Assembly: GCF_011057645.1 (NCBI RefSeq)
Contig: NZ_JAALGE010000005.1
Coordinates: 25,489 to 89,488, forward strand
Source of the DNA: Marisediminicola senii
Lineage (GTDB): Bacteria > Actinomycetota > Actinomycetes > Actinomycetales > Microbacteriaceae
DNA length: 64,000 nucleotides
Reading direction: 5' to 3'
This document shows positions 40,722-48,296 of the stretch, piece after piece. Position numbers and translations under genes: made by a program. Each line of letters begins with the position of its first letter. Position 1 is the first letter of the stretch. The notes under the pieces are model-generated. The model saw nothing but the letters and a program-made list of their open reading frames with translations. It searched no databases and was not told where the DNA came from.

Positions 40722-41591
40722 CTAGCGTCGCTCGGCGAGGGCCTCGATGATGGCGTCTTCGCTCTCGTCGTCTGACGGGGTGCGGGCAGCCTTGCGGCGG
40801 TCGCGTTCGCTGGCCCTCTCGATCTCGTCGGGGTCGTCGGAGTTGACCAGCCGGTACTCCTGCCGGAGCGCCCAGCCGAGGCCGATGAAGGCCAGGATCG
40901 CGAACACGTACCACTGGAACGCGTACGACAGGTGGGGACCCTCGTCGCGCGCCGGGCGTGCCGACAGGATGGGCAGTGCCTCCTCTGCGTCGCCGGCACC
41001 CGGGCTGCCGGCCGCGATCAGTCCGTAGGCGCCCGTATAGGTGGGACGGTCGAGTTTGTCGGCGATCTGCGGGAGGTGCACGGTGGGAATCTGGTTCGAC
41101 CCCTCCACCGTGGAGCGGCCGGACAGGGTGGGCTCGCTGGCCTTGAGGCGCGCCGTGACGGTGACCTCCCCGGTCGGCGCGGGCGGGACCTCGTCGGGCG
41201 CGTCCTGCTGCGACCCGGTGGGCAGCCAACCGCGGTCGACGACGAACACCGTACCGTCGTCGAGCAGCATGGGCGTGAGCAGCTCGAAACCCGGCCTGCC
41301 ACCGTACGGCCGGTTGCGCACGAGCAGTTCGTCATCGGTGAGGTACTGGCCGGTGAGGGTGACTCGGGTCCACTTCTGGTCGTCGTCGAACGACTCGAGG
41401 GACGGCAGCACCTGATCGACCGCGATGGGCTGCGAGTCGTAGTTCTGGTCGATACGGTCGATCTCCGCTCGCGCGTCGGCCCGTCGGGAGAACTGCCAGG
41501 TCGCAAGAAGTGAGCAGATGATCGCGAAGACGATGGTGAGCGCGAGATACCCGGCCCACCGCCTGGAGAATGCGAAGCGCCAACCGGTCAT
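40722..41591 (-). CDS. SURF1 family cytochrome oxidase biogenesis protein
   Basis: Membrane protein needed for heme A insertion into cytochrome c oxidase. The 289 residues have a first helix at 11-31 (ending LLATWQFSRR, a SURF1 hallmark), an extracytoplasmic domain with RPYGGRPGFELLTPM and VDRGWLPTG, and a second helix at about 225-245 after SYAFQWYVFA. The C-terminus is charged. It overlaps the preceding 89-residue gene by four bases and is last in a three-gene operon. Confidence 0.93.
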   Translation of the reverse strand: MTGWRFAFSRRWAGYLALTIVFAIICSLLATWQFSRRADARAEIDRIDQNYDSQPIAVDQVLPSLESFDDDQKWTRVTLTGQYLTDDELLVRNRPYGGRPGFELLTPMLLDDGTVFVVDRGWLPTGSQQDAPDEVPPAPTGEVTVTARLKASEPTLSGRSTVEGSNQIPTVHLPQIADKLDRPTYTGAYGLIAAGSPGAGDAEEALPILSARPARDEGPHLSYAFQWYVFAILAFIGLGWALRQEYRLVNSDDPDEIERASERDRRKAARTPSDDESEDAIIEALAERR

Positions 41592-41857
41592 GGGCTTCCC
41601 ACCCTATCGACCGTGACACCCAGCGGCGTCACCTCGACGGGGAAGGAGCGACTGCTGAGGTAGTCGCGGAGGTAGTCGACGTGGGTGTCGCAGGCGGTCC
41701 ACACCTTGACACGCTCGATGCCGTGGATGCGCGGATTGCGCCAGTTGACGTTGAAGGAGGCGGGTTCGGTGCAGGAGGCGCGAGAGCACTGCGGGGTGCT
41801 GGACGCTGCGGCATCCAACCCAGGACCGCCGGGTGACCCGGGGGTCCAGCCGATCAC
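41588..41857 (-). CDS. Conserved actinobacterial small protein (89 aa)
   Basis: Start GTG at 41857 overlaps the DUF3099 stop (GTGA), and its stop overlaps the SURF1 start (ATGA), which fixes both ends. The protein has four cysteines (24, 29, 56 and none after) with a CSRASC pair and a WTACDTH motif, then DYLRDYLSSRSFP. I recall similar short proteins of unknown function in many actinobacteria; the Cys/His pattern suggests a small metal-binding fold, possibly a zinc ribbon (inference). Its place between DUF3099 and SURF1 hints at a link to oxidase assembly. Confidence 0.8.
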   Translation of the reverse strand: MIGWTPGSPGGPGLDAAASSTPQCSRASCTEPASFNVNWRNPRIHGIERVKVWTACDTHVDYLRDYLSSRSFPVEVTPLGVTVDRVGSP

Positions 41858-42153
41858 AGGAGATCCCCGTCGACCGGGCGCTCCCTCTGCTGCAAGGGCA
41901 CGATCGAGCCCGGACGTTCTACCTGTCCCTCGACCTGGTGGCCGACGTTGGCGAGGATCACCGCGAAGTAGGGGAGCACGATGGCGGCGATCGCGAAGAC
42001 GGCGAGCCACCAGCCGGTGACGAAGAAGCACATCGCGATGCAGACGAGGCGCACGGCCATGGCGATCAGGTACTTGATCATCCGGTCGTGGCGGTCGTCC
42101 TGCGGAGACCGGGGAAGGGCGGTGATCGAGGAGATCACCTGTTGCTTGGCCAT
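41854..42153 (-). CDS. DUF3099 family membrane protein
   Basis: A 99-residue protein with the DUF3099 opening KQQVISSITALPRSPQDDRHDRMIKY and two closely spaced hydrophobic helices (about 32-50 and 52-72). I chose the ATG at 42153 because GAGGA lies about ten bases upstream; an ATG at 42180 would add nine residues but has no ribosome binding site. Function unknown. First gene of the operon DUF3099-89 aa protein-SURF1, with four-base overlaps throughout. Confidence 0.8.
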   Translation of the reverse strand: MAKQQVISSITALPRSPQDDRHDRMIKYLIAMAVRLVCIAMCFFVTGWWLAVFAIAAIVLPYFAVILANVGHQVEGQVERPGSIVPLQQRERPVDGDLL

Positions 42154-42304
42154 GGGTGCGAAGTCCTCGGGGGTAGGCATGTGCGTGCGGGGTGTCGCCG
42201 GCCCGAACCGCCGTCGGCAGAATCAGCCTACGTCTAAGCTTGTGGGAGTTTGCCGGGAGGTGACGGCCAGTCAGCCGAGCCCCATCCAAGAGAGTCGAGA
42301 CACC

Positions 42305-43015
42305 GTGGCCACGAGCAGAACAGTCCTGGTAACCGGGGGAAACCGGGGAATCGGGTTTGCCATCGCAGAGGAATTCGTGGCCCTCGGTCACCGCGTCGCC
42401 GTGACCGCCCGCAGCGGCGATGGCCCAGCCGGCAGCATGACGGTGCGCGCCGACGTGACCGATGCCGCGTCGATCGACGCCGCGTTCAGCGCTGTCGAAT
42501 CCGAGCTCGGCCCGGTCGAGGTCGTGGTGGCCAACGCGGGCATCACCCGCGACACCCTGCTCATGCGCATGTCGGAAGACGACTTCTCCACCGTGGTCGA
42601 TACGAACCTGACCGGGTCGTTCCGCGTCGTCAAGCGCGCGACCAAGGGCATGATGAAGGCCAGGTTCGGACGCATCATCCTCGTCTCCAGTGTCGTCGGA
42701 CTGTATGGGTCGGCCGGTCAGGTCAACTATGCGGCGTCGAAGAGCGGCCTGGTCGGCATCGCCCGCTCGGTGACGCGGGAGCTCGGCTCGCGCGGCATCA
42801 CCGCCAACGTCGTCGCCCCCGGCTTCATCGAGACCGACATGACCGCCGAGCTGCCCGATGCGCAGCAGGCCGAGTACCGCGCCTCGATCCCGGCCGGCCG
42901 GTTCGCGTCGCCGACCGAGGTGGCCCGTGTCATCACCTGGCTCGCCGGCGACGACGCCGGCTACATCTCGGGCGCGGTCATCCCGGTCGATGGCGGCCTC
43001 GGTATGGGGCACTGA
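42305..43015 (+). CDS. fabG: 3-oxoacyl-ACP reductase-like short-chain dehydrogenase
   Basis: NADPH-dependent reductase of fatty acid elongation. The 236 residues show the cofactor motif GGNRGIG at 11-17, NAG at 76-78, and the catalytic Ser128, Tyr141 and Lys145 (SSVVG, NYAASK). The sequence around the active site closely matches FabG/MabA rather than general SDRs. The start is GTG 42305 with AAGAGAG upstream; longer frames running back through DUF3099 are rejected. A neighbouring inhA-type gene is not present. Confidence 0.9.
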   Translation: MATSRTVLVTGGNRGIGFAIAEEFVALGHRVAVTARSGDGPAGSMTVRADVTDAASIDAAFSAVESELGPVEVVVANAGITRDTLLMRMSEDDFSTVVDTNLTGSFRVVKRATKGMMKARFGRIILVSSVVGLYGSAGQVNYAASKSGLVGIARSVTRELGSRGITANVVAPGFIETDMTAELPDAQQAEYRASIPAGRFASPTEVARVITWLAGDDAGYISGAVIPVDGGLGMGH

Positions 43016-43050
43016 CCCCGACACCGACGAGCTGAGGCCGGCCGAGAGTT

Positions 43051-43689
43051 TCAGGCCCGCAGGCCGAGCATGGGCAGGACCTGCGACAGGTCGCGCACAT
43101 CCATGACGATGTCGGCTTCGTCGCGCACCGGTGCCTTGGCATCGAACCCGATCGACAGGCCGGTGATGGCCATCATGGTGAGGTCGTTAGCTCCGTCGCC
43201 GATGGCGACCGTCTGCCGGAGCGGAACCCCGCATCGCGCAGCCCAGTCCCTGAGCGTCGTCGCCTTCGCTTCGGCGTCGATGATCGGCCCCTCCAGTTGC
43301 CCGGTGAGCCGGCCGCCGTCGACCCCGAGGCGGTTGGCGCTCCAGTAGTCGAGGCCGAGGCGCTCGGCGAGCGGGTCGACGAGCTCGTGGAATCCGCCGG
43401 ACACGACGCCGATGCATCCACCCGCCTCGTGCACCCCCGCGATGAGCTCCGGCACGCCCCTCGTGACCTCGATTCGGTCGGCGACCACGTCGAATACGGT
43501 CAGCGGGAGTCCGGCGAGGGTTGCGACCCTGGCCCGAAGGCTCTCTTCGAAGTCGAGTTCGCCGTTCATCGCCGCCGTCGTGATGCGTTCGACGTCGACC
43601 AAGGACCCCGCCTGCTCGGCGAGCAGCTCGATGACCTCGTTCTCGATCAGGGTGGAGTCGACATCGAGCACGACGAGGAAGGACGGCAT
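43051..43689 (-). CDS. serB: Phosphoserine phosphatase
   Basis: HAD-family phosphatase releasing serine from phosphoserine. The 212 residues have the nucleophile motif DVDST (Asp9, Asp11), GVVSGGF (motif II) and GDGANDLTMM (motif IV). Length corresponds to the catalytic domain alone with no N-terminal ACT domain. It converges on fabG (35-base gap) and lies downstream of glgC, separated from it by a terminator. Confidence 0.93.
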   Translation of the reverse strand: MPSFLVVLDVDSTLIENEVIELLAEQAGSLVDVERITTAAMNGELDFEESLRARVATLAGLPLTVFDVVADRIEVTRGVPELIAGVHEAGGCIGVVSGGFHELVDPLAERLGLDYWSANRLGVDGGRLTGQLEGPIIDAEAKATTLRDWAARCGVPLRQTVAIGDGANDLTMMAITGLSIGFDAKAPVRDEADIVMDVRDLSQVLPMLGLRA

Positions 43690-43724
43690 GGGTGACTCTC
43701 AGTCTGGCGATGGCGGGCGGCATG

Positions 43725-43761
43725 AAAAAGCGGTGACGCGGCAGGAACGCCGCGCCACCGC
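43725..43761 (-). terminator. Rho-independent terminator of glgC
   Basis: Reading the minus strand, a 13-position stem with one mismatch and a six-base loop is followed by five T (43725-43729). It lies directly after the glgC stop and separates it from serB. Confidence 0.85.
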
Positions 43762-43776
43762 ACCAGACATGCTGCG

Positions 43777-45015
43777 CTAGAAGACGCGGACGCCCTTGCC
43801 GACGACGGTGATGCCGGAATCGGTGACGGTGAAGCCCCTTGCCCGGTCGAAGTCGGCATCGACCCCGATGGACACTCCGGGGCCGATCACTACCTCTTTG
43901 TCAAGAATAGCCCGGCGCACCAGGGCACCGGGACCGATCCGCACCCGGTCGAACACGATGGAATCGATGACGCGCGCCCCGCCCTCGATGGTCGCCCACG
44001 GGCCGAGCACGCTGCGTTCGATGTGCGCCCCGGAGAGCAGCGAGCCGAGCGAGACGATCGAGTCGATGGTGGTTCCGAGGTTGCCGCTCGAGTCGCGCAC
44101 GAACTTCGCGGGCGGCGAGTTGAGCTGCTGCGAGAAGATCGGCCACTGGCTGTTGTACAGGTTGAAGATCGGCAGCGCCGAGATCAGGTCCTGGTGGGCG
44201 TCGAAGAACGACTCGATCGTTCCGACGTCGCGCCAGTAGTAGCGGTCACGGTCGGTGGCTCCCGGCAGTTCGTTGCGGTTCAGGTCGTAGACCGCCGCGT
44301 CGTTCTTGTTCACGAACCAGGGAACGATGTCGCCACCCATGTCGTGGTTCGAGTCGTCGTTCTCGCCGTCGCGGATGACCGCGTCCATGAGCACGTCGGC
44401 GTCGAACACGTAATTGCCCATCGAGGCGAGCACCTCGTCGGGGGAGTCGGCGAGGCCGACGGCGTTCTTGGGCTTCTCGAGGAACCGGTGGATGCGTGTC
44501 GGGTCGTCGGGGGTGGTCTCGATGACCCCGAACTGGTCCGCGAGCGAGATCGGCTGCCGAATTGCCGCGACGGTTACGCCCGCCCCCGACTCGATGTGCG
44601 CGTCGATCATCTGGCTGAAGTCCATGCGGTACACGTGGTCGGCACCGACCACGACGACGATGTCGGGCTTCTCGTCGCGCAGCAGGTTGAGGCTCTGCAG
44701 GATGGCGTCGGCGGAGCCGGAGAACCACCTCTTGCCGAGCCGCTGCTGGGCGGGGACCGACGCCACGTACGAATTGGTGAGCCCGGAGAGCCGCCAGGTC
44801 TGCGACACGTGACGGTCGAGGCTGTGCGACTTGTACTGGGTGAGGACGACGATCTGGCGGAGCCCCGAATTGATGAGGTTCGACAGAGCGAAGTCGATGA
44901 GCCGATAGTTGCCGCCGAATGGTACGGCGGGCTTTGCCCGGTCAGCGGTGAGGGGCATCAGACGCTTGCCCTCTCCACCGGCAAGGACAATGCCGAAGAT
45001 CTTCTTTGATGCCAT
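43777..45015 (-). CDS. glgC: Glucose-1-phosphate adenylyltransferase
   Basis: Makes ADP-glucose from glucose 1-phosphate and ATP, the committed step of bacterial alpha-glucan synthesis. The 412-residue protein has the nucleotidyltransferase motif [11 protein letters not shown] at 13-23, [10 protein letters not shown] and a C-terminal left-handed beta-helix ([20 protein letters not shown]). The ATG follows a TACTGT -10 box by six bases and no Shine-Dalgarno is visible, so the mRNA is probably leaderless. Divergent from glgA over 46 bases. Confidence 0.96.
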   Translation of the reverse strand: MASKKIFGIVLAGGEGKRLMPLTADRAKPAVPFGGNYRLIDFALSNLINSGLRQIVVLTQYKSHSLDRHVSQTWRLSGLTNSYVASVPAQQRLGKRWFSGSADAILQSLNLLRDEKPDIVVVVGADHVYRMDFSQMIDAHIESGAGVTVAAIRQPISLADQFGVIETTPDDPTRIHRFLEKPKNAVGLADSPDEVLASMGNYVFDADVLMDAVIRDGENDDSNHDMGGDIVPWFVNKNDAAVYDLNRNELPGATDRDRYYWRDVGTIESFFDAHQDLISALPIFNLYNSQWPIFSQQLNSPPAKFVRDSSGNLGTTIDSIVSLGSLLSGAHIERSVLGPWATIEGGARVIDSIVFDRVRIGPGALVRRAILDKEVVIGPGVSIGVDADFDRARGFTVTDSGITVVGKGVRVF

Positions 45016-45061
45016 GACTACACAGTAGATGAGCCGAAAGACGTGTACTAGCGTTCACTCC
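45016..45061. promoter_or_regulatory. 46-bp divergent promoter of glgC and glgA
   Basis: TACTGT at 45022-45027 (minus) ends six bases before the glgC ATG; TAGCGT at 45049-45054 (plus) ends seven bases before the glgA GTG. Both transcripts would be leaderless. The two polymerase footprints must overlap, so the promoters probably compete or share one regulator. Confidence 0.6.
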
Positions 45062-46243
45062 GTGAGAGTCGACTTTGTGTCCCGTGAATATCCGCCCGAA
45101 GTTTATGGGGGAGCAGGTGTACACGTCGCAGAACTCGTCAAGGCACTGAGGCCCACCGTCGACGTTGTCGTACGGGCATTCGGCAAGCCGCGCGACGAGC
45201 CGGGCGTGTTCTCCTACCAGGCGCCTTCCGAGCTCGCCGGCGCCAATCCCGCGCTGGCAACCCTCGGCACCGACCTGCAGATCGCCCAGGACGTCGCCGG
45301 TGCCGACATCGTGCATTCACACACCTGGTACGCAAACGGCGCCGGCCAGCTCGCGTCGCTGCTGCACGGCATCCCGCACGTCGTCACCGCGCACAGCCTC
45401 GAGCCCCTGCGCCCCTGGAAGGCCGAACAGCTGGGTGGGGGCTACCGGGTCTCGAGCTGGATCGAGCGCACCGCATTCGCCGACGCTGCGGCCGTCATCG
45501 CCGTGAGCGACGGCATGCGCCGCGACATCCTCCGCGCCTACCCCACCCTCGACGAGAGCAAGGTGTCGGTCGTCTACAACGGCATCGACCTCGACGCGTG
45601 GAAGCCGGTCGACGACCGTGAGCTGGTGCGCTCCCTCGGCATCGACCCCGACCGACCATCGGTCGTGTTCGTCGGCAGGATCACCCGCCAGAAGGGCCTG
45701 CCCTACCTGCTGCGTGCGGCCAGGCGGTTGCACCCCGACGTGCAGCTCGTGCTGTGCGCCGGAGCGCCAGACACCCCCGAGATCCTCGCCGAGGTGCGCG
45801 CGGGCGTCGAGGAGCTGGCGACCACCCGCACCGGAGTGGTCTGGATCGACCGCCTGCTGCCACAACGCGAACTCTCCGCCGTGCTCAGTGTCGCCACGAC
45901 GTTCGTCTGCCCGTCGGTGTACGAGCCCCTCGGCATCGTCAACCTCGAAGCCATGGCGTGCGGCGCCGCGGTGGTCGGTACCGCCACGGGTGGCATTCCC
46001 GAGGTCGTCGACGACGGGGTGACCGGTCGCCTGGTTCCCATCGAGCAGGCCCAGGACGGCACCGGCACCCCCATTCACCCCGACAGATTCGTGGATGACC
46101 TGGCCGCAACGCTCAACGAGGTCGTCAGTGACCCTGCAACGGCGTCTGCATACGGCGCAGCGGGGCGAGTGCGGGCCGAGAAGGAGTTCGGCTGGCAGCA
46201 GATCGCCCGCCAGACCGCAGCGATCTACGAGAGCCTGCTCTAG
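45062..46243 (+). CDS. glgA: GT4 glycogen synthase / maltose-1-phosphate synthase (GlgA/GlgM type)
   Basis: GT4-family glucosyltransferase using ADP-glucose. The 393 residues start MRVDFVSREYPPEVYGGAGVH, and the C-terminal domain has GRITRQKGLPYLLRA and the donor-site SVYEPLGIVNLEAMACG. Actinobacterial enzymes of this type (Rv1212c-like, about 390 residues) make maltose 1-phosphate for the GlgE pathway rather than extending glycogen directly; that assignment is by family knowledge. Start GTG 45062 is supported by the leaderless -10 spacing. Adjacent divergent glgC supplies its substrate. Confidence 0.93.
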   Translation: MRVDFVSREYPPEVYGGAGVHVAELVKALRPTVDVVVRAFGKPRDEPGVFSYQAPSELAGANPALATLGTDLQIAQDVAGADIVHSHTWYANGAGQLASLLHGIPHVVTAHSLEPLRPWKAEQLGGGYRVSSWIERTAFADAAAVIAVSDGMRRDILRAYPTLDESKVSVVYNGIDLDAWKPVDDRELVRSLGIDPDRPSVVFVGRITRQKGLPYLLRAARRLHPDVQLVLCAGAPDTPEILAEVRAGVEELATTRTGVVWIDRLLPQRELSAVLSVATTFVCPSVYEPLGIVNLEAMACGAAVVGTATGGIPEVVDDGVTGRLVPIEQAQDGTGTPIHPDRFVDDLAATLNEVVSDPATASAYGAAGRVRAEKEFGWQQIARQTAAIYESLL

Positions 46244-46256
46244 TCGACCGGTGGCT

Positions 46257-46262
46257 TAGGCT
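46257..46262 (+). promoter_or_regulatory. -10 box of the ABC ATPase gene
   Basis: TAGGCT lies six bases before the ATG at 46269. The intervening GGAGTA could also act as a too-close ribosome binding site, so leaderless initiation is likely but not certain. Confidence 0.45.
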
Positions 46263-46268
46263 GGAGTA

Positions 46269-47051
46269 ATGGCTTCAGTTCTCGACCTCACCGGCGTCAG
46301 CGTTATTCGCGGGGGAGGTGCCATTCTCGACAAGGTCTCGTGGACCGTCAACGACGACGAGCGGTGGGTCATCCTCGGCCCGAACGGCGCAGGCAAGACC
46401 ACCATGCTGCAGATCGCCGCAGCCCTCATCCACCCGACCTCCGGCACCGCGACGATCCTTGACGAGGCGGTCGGCAAGGCCGACCTGTTCGAGCTGCGCA
46501 CCCGCATCGGTTTCGCCTCCACGGCGCTGGCCAGGCGAATCCCCGCCAAGGAGACGGTGCTCAACGTGGTACTCACCGCCGCGTGGGCCGTCACCGGTCG
46601 GTGGAACGAGACCTATGACGACGTCGACATCGAGCGTGCCCAGCGCGTGCTCGCGGAGTGGAAGCTCGACCACCTCGAAAAGAGGCGCTTCGGTGACCTC
46701 AGCGACGGCGAGCAGAAGCGGGTGCAGATCGCCCGTGCCGTGATGACCGACCCCGAGCTCATGCTGCTCGACGAGCCCGCGGCGAGCCTCGACCTCGGCG
46801 CCCGTGAAGAACTCCTGCACATCCTCGGCGGATACGCGAGTTCGCCCACCGCCCCGGCCATCGTCATGGTCACGCACCACGTCGAGGAGATCCCGCGCGG
46901 ATTCACCCACGCCCTCGTGCTCTCCCGCGGGTCGATCGCCGCGGCAGGACCACTCGCCGAGGTCATCACCTCCGAGGTGCTCGGCTCGGCATTCGGGCTC
47001 GACCTGGTGGTCGAGGAGCGCGACGGCCGCTACTGGGCGCGCGCAGCGTAA
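46269..47051 (+). CDS. Soluble ABC transporter-type ATPase (YlmA-like)
   Basis: A 260-residue single ABC domain with Walker A GPNGAGKTT, signature LSDGEQKRVQIARAV (LSDGE instead of LSGGE), Walker B LMLLDEPAASLD and a switch histidine in VTHHVEEIP. Family resemblance is to YlmA/ModF-like cytosolic ATPases. No permease or binding protein gene is adjacent, so its partner and substrate are unknown. It follows glgA by 25 bases but has its own -10-like box. Confidence 0.85.
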   Translation: MASVLDLTGVSVIRGGGAILDKVSWTVNDDERWVILGPNGAGKTTMLQIAAALIHPTSGTATILDEAVGKADLFELRTRIGFASTALARRIPAKETVLNVVLTAAWAVTGRWNETYDDVDIERAQRVLAEWKLDHLEKRRFGDLSDGEQKRVQIARAVMTDPELMLLDEPAASLDLGAREELLHILGGYASSPTAPAIVMVTHHVEEIPRGFTHALVLSRGSIAAAGPLAEVITSEVLGSAFGLDLVVEERDGRYWARAA

Positions 47052-47125
47052 TCGACCGGCGACGCGGCCGCGCGACACGGCCGGGCGACACCGTGGCGTG
47101 CCACGCGCGCCGCTGCACCATCTGG

Positions 47126-47131
47126 TAGCGT
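47126..47131 (+). promoter_or_regulatory. Possible -10 box of rpmE2
   Basis: TAGCGT lies about 85 bases before the rpmE2 ATG. No -35 is visible and I see no clear Zur-type dyad, so this is tentative. Confidence 0.3.
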
Positions 47132-47217
47132 AGTTAGCTGGCACAGAGCGCATCAGCGCGTACTGCCTCATCGTTTTCACCATTCACACCAACACCACTC
47201 AATCCCAAGGATCTGCA

Positions 47218-47469
47218 ATGAAGACTGACATCCACCCCACGTACGCGCCCGTGGTATTCCGCGACCTGGCATCGGGTGCCACCTTCCTGACCCGCTCGAC
47301 CGTGGGCAGCGCCAAGACCATCGAGTGGGAAGACGGCAACACCTACCCCGTCATCGACGTCGAGATCTCCTCCGAGTCGCACCCCTTCTACACCGGCAAG
47401 CAGCGCATCATGGACTCCGCCGGTCGCGTCGAGAAGTTCAACACCCGCTACAAGGGCTTCGGCGCGTAA
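47218..47469 (+). CDS. rpmE2: 50S ribosomal protein L31 type B (cysteine-free)
   Basis: An 83-residue L31 of the type B form: [20 protein letters not shown], a middle insertion and HPFYTGKQR. It has no cysteine, so it does not need zinc. In other bacteria such paralogues replace the zinc-binding L31 under zinc starvation, usually under Zur; whether that holds here cannot be seen. AAGGA lies upstream of the ATG. A strong terminator follows. Confidence 0.95.
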   Translation: MKTDIHPTYAPVVFRDLASGATFLTRSTVGSAKTIEWEDGNTYPVIDVEISSESHPFYTGKQRIMDSAGRVEKFNTRYKGFGA

Positions 47470-47494
47470 CGCACGAATACCCGCATCATCGTCG

Positions 47495-47526
47495 AAAGGC
47501 GACCGGCTCAGCCGGTCGCCTTTTTT
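47495..47526 (+). terminator. Rho-independent terminator of rpmE2
   Basis: A 10-bp GC-rich stem (13 including flanking A-T pairs) with a three-base TCA loop is followed by six T. This is the most canonical intrinsic terminator of the window. Confidence 0.92.
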
Positions 47527-47578
47527 CGTGCCCTCGGCGTTTCTGATGGCCGCTGCGGCGGGCTCTGAGGGAACAGTG

Positions 47579-48268
47579 TCAGCGGTGCCGCTCTGGCCAG
47601 GCGCCCGACGACGCGAACGTGGGATCTTTGCGGCGCATGTATTCCTGGAAGTCTGCGGCGGAGGCCGCACTCCATTCAACCTGACGCGAGTGCAGCGATG
47701 TGACGTCATCGCCGAGCTCCGTCGAATAGCGCCGCGCGATCGCCTGCGCGAGCCTGCCGGCCGCGACCGCGTCCGCCGTCGCGTCGTGGGCGTCGGCCAG
47801 GACGACGCCGTACACGTCGGCTGCGGCCGACAGCGTGCGCTTACCCTTGCGGTAACGGTCGAGGGCCCGGTCGATCACCAGCGGGTCGATGATCGGCGCT
47901 GGTGCCTCGAGGGGCTCGATGCCGTACCGCTGCGCCTCGCGGTTGAGCAGGGTCAGGTCGTATGGCGCGTTGTAGATGGTGATCGGAACACGCTGCGAGA
48001 GCAGCGCCCGCAGCACCGCCACGATCTCGGCGACGACCTCTGCCGCCGGGCGACCGTTGGCACGCGCCATCTCGGTGGTGATGCCGTGGACGGCGCTCGC
48101 CTGCACCGGGATGTCGACGCCGGGGTCGGCGAGCCAGGAAACACCCTTCGCCTCGCCGTCAGCGCCGACAACCCCCACATACGCCGCGACGATGCGTGCC
48201 GTCTCGACGTCGATGCCCGTCGTCTCGAGGTCGAACACGCCCAACCGGTCATACCATGCTGTGCTCAC
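47579..48268 (-). CDS. DEDDh 3'-5' exonuclease (DnaQ-like)
   Basis: A 229-residue exonuclease of the DnaQ/epsilon superfamily. The DEDDh residues are visible: Asp13 and Glu15 in FDLETTG, Asp in NAPYDLTLL, and the HDATADA motif providing the histidine and last aspartate. It probably trims DNA 3' ends in repair or degrades oligonucleotides; it is not obviously the replicative proofreader. The GTG start lies six bases after TAGGGT and nine bases after the treS stop, so it may have its own leaderless promoter. That promoter resembles the PafBC damage motif. Confidence 0.88.
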   Translation of the reverse strand: MSTAWYDRLGVFDLETTGIDVETARIVAAYVGVVGADGEAKGVSWLADPGVDIPVQASAVHGITTEMARANGRPAAEVVAEIVAVLRALLSQRVPITIYNAPYDLTLLNREAQRYGIEPLEAPAPIIDPLVIDRALDRYRKGKRTLSAAADVYGVVLADAHDATADAVAAGRLAQAIARRYSTELGDDVTSLHSRQVEWSAASAADFQEYMRRKDPTFASSGAWPERHR

Positions 48269-48274
48269 GGCCTC

Positions 48275-48296
48275 ACCCTACGGTCGGCCACCGGCA
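48275..48296 (-). promoter_or_regulatory. Possible PafBC-type promoter of the exonuclease gene
   Basis: On the minus strand TGCCGGTG (48289-48296), eight bases, then TAGGGT (48275-48280), with six bases to the GTG. Only one base differs from TGTCRGTG-N8-TAnnnT. The box overlaps the last treS codons and its TAG stop, so part of the match may be coding constraint. Confidence 0.45.

Noticed and set aside
47577..47586. TGTCAGCGGTG as another damage-type box
   Set aside because: It lies at the 3' end of the exonuclease gene, has no TAnnnT at the right distance and no downstream start on that strand.
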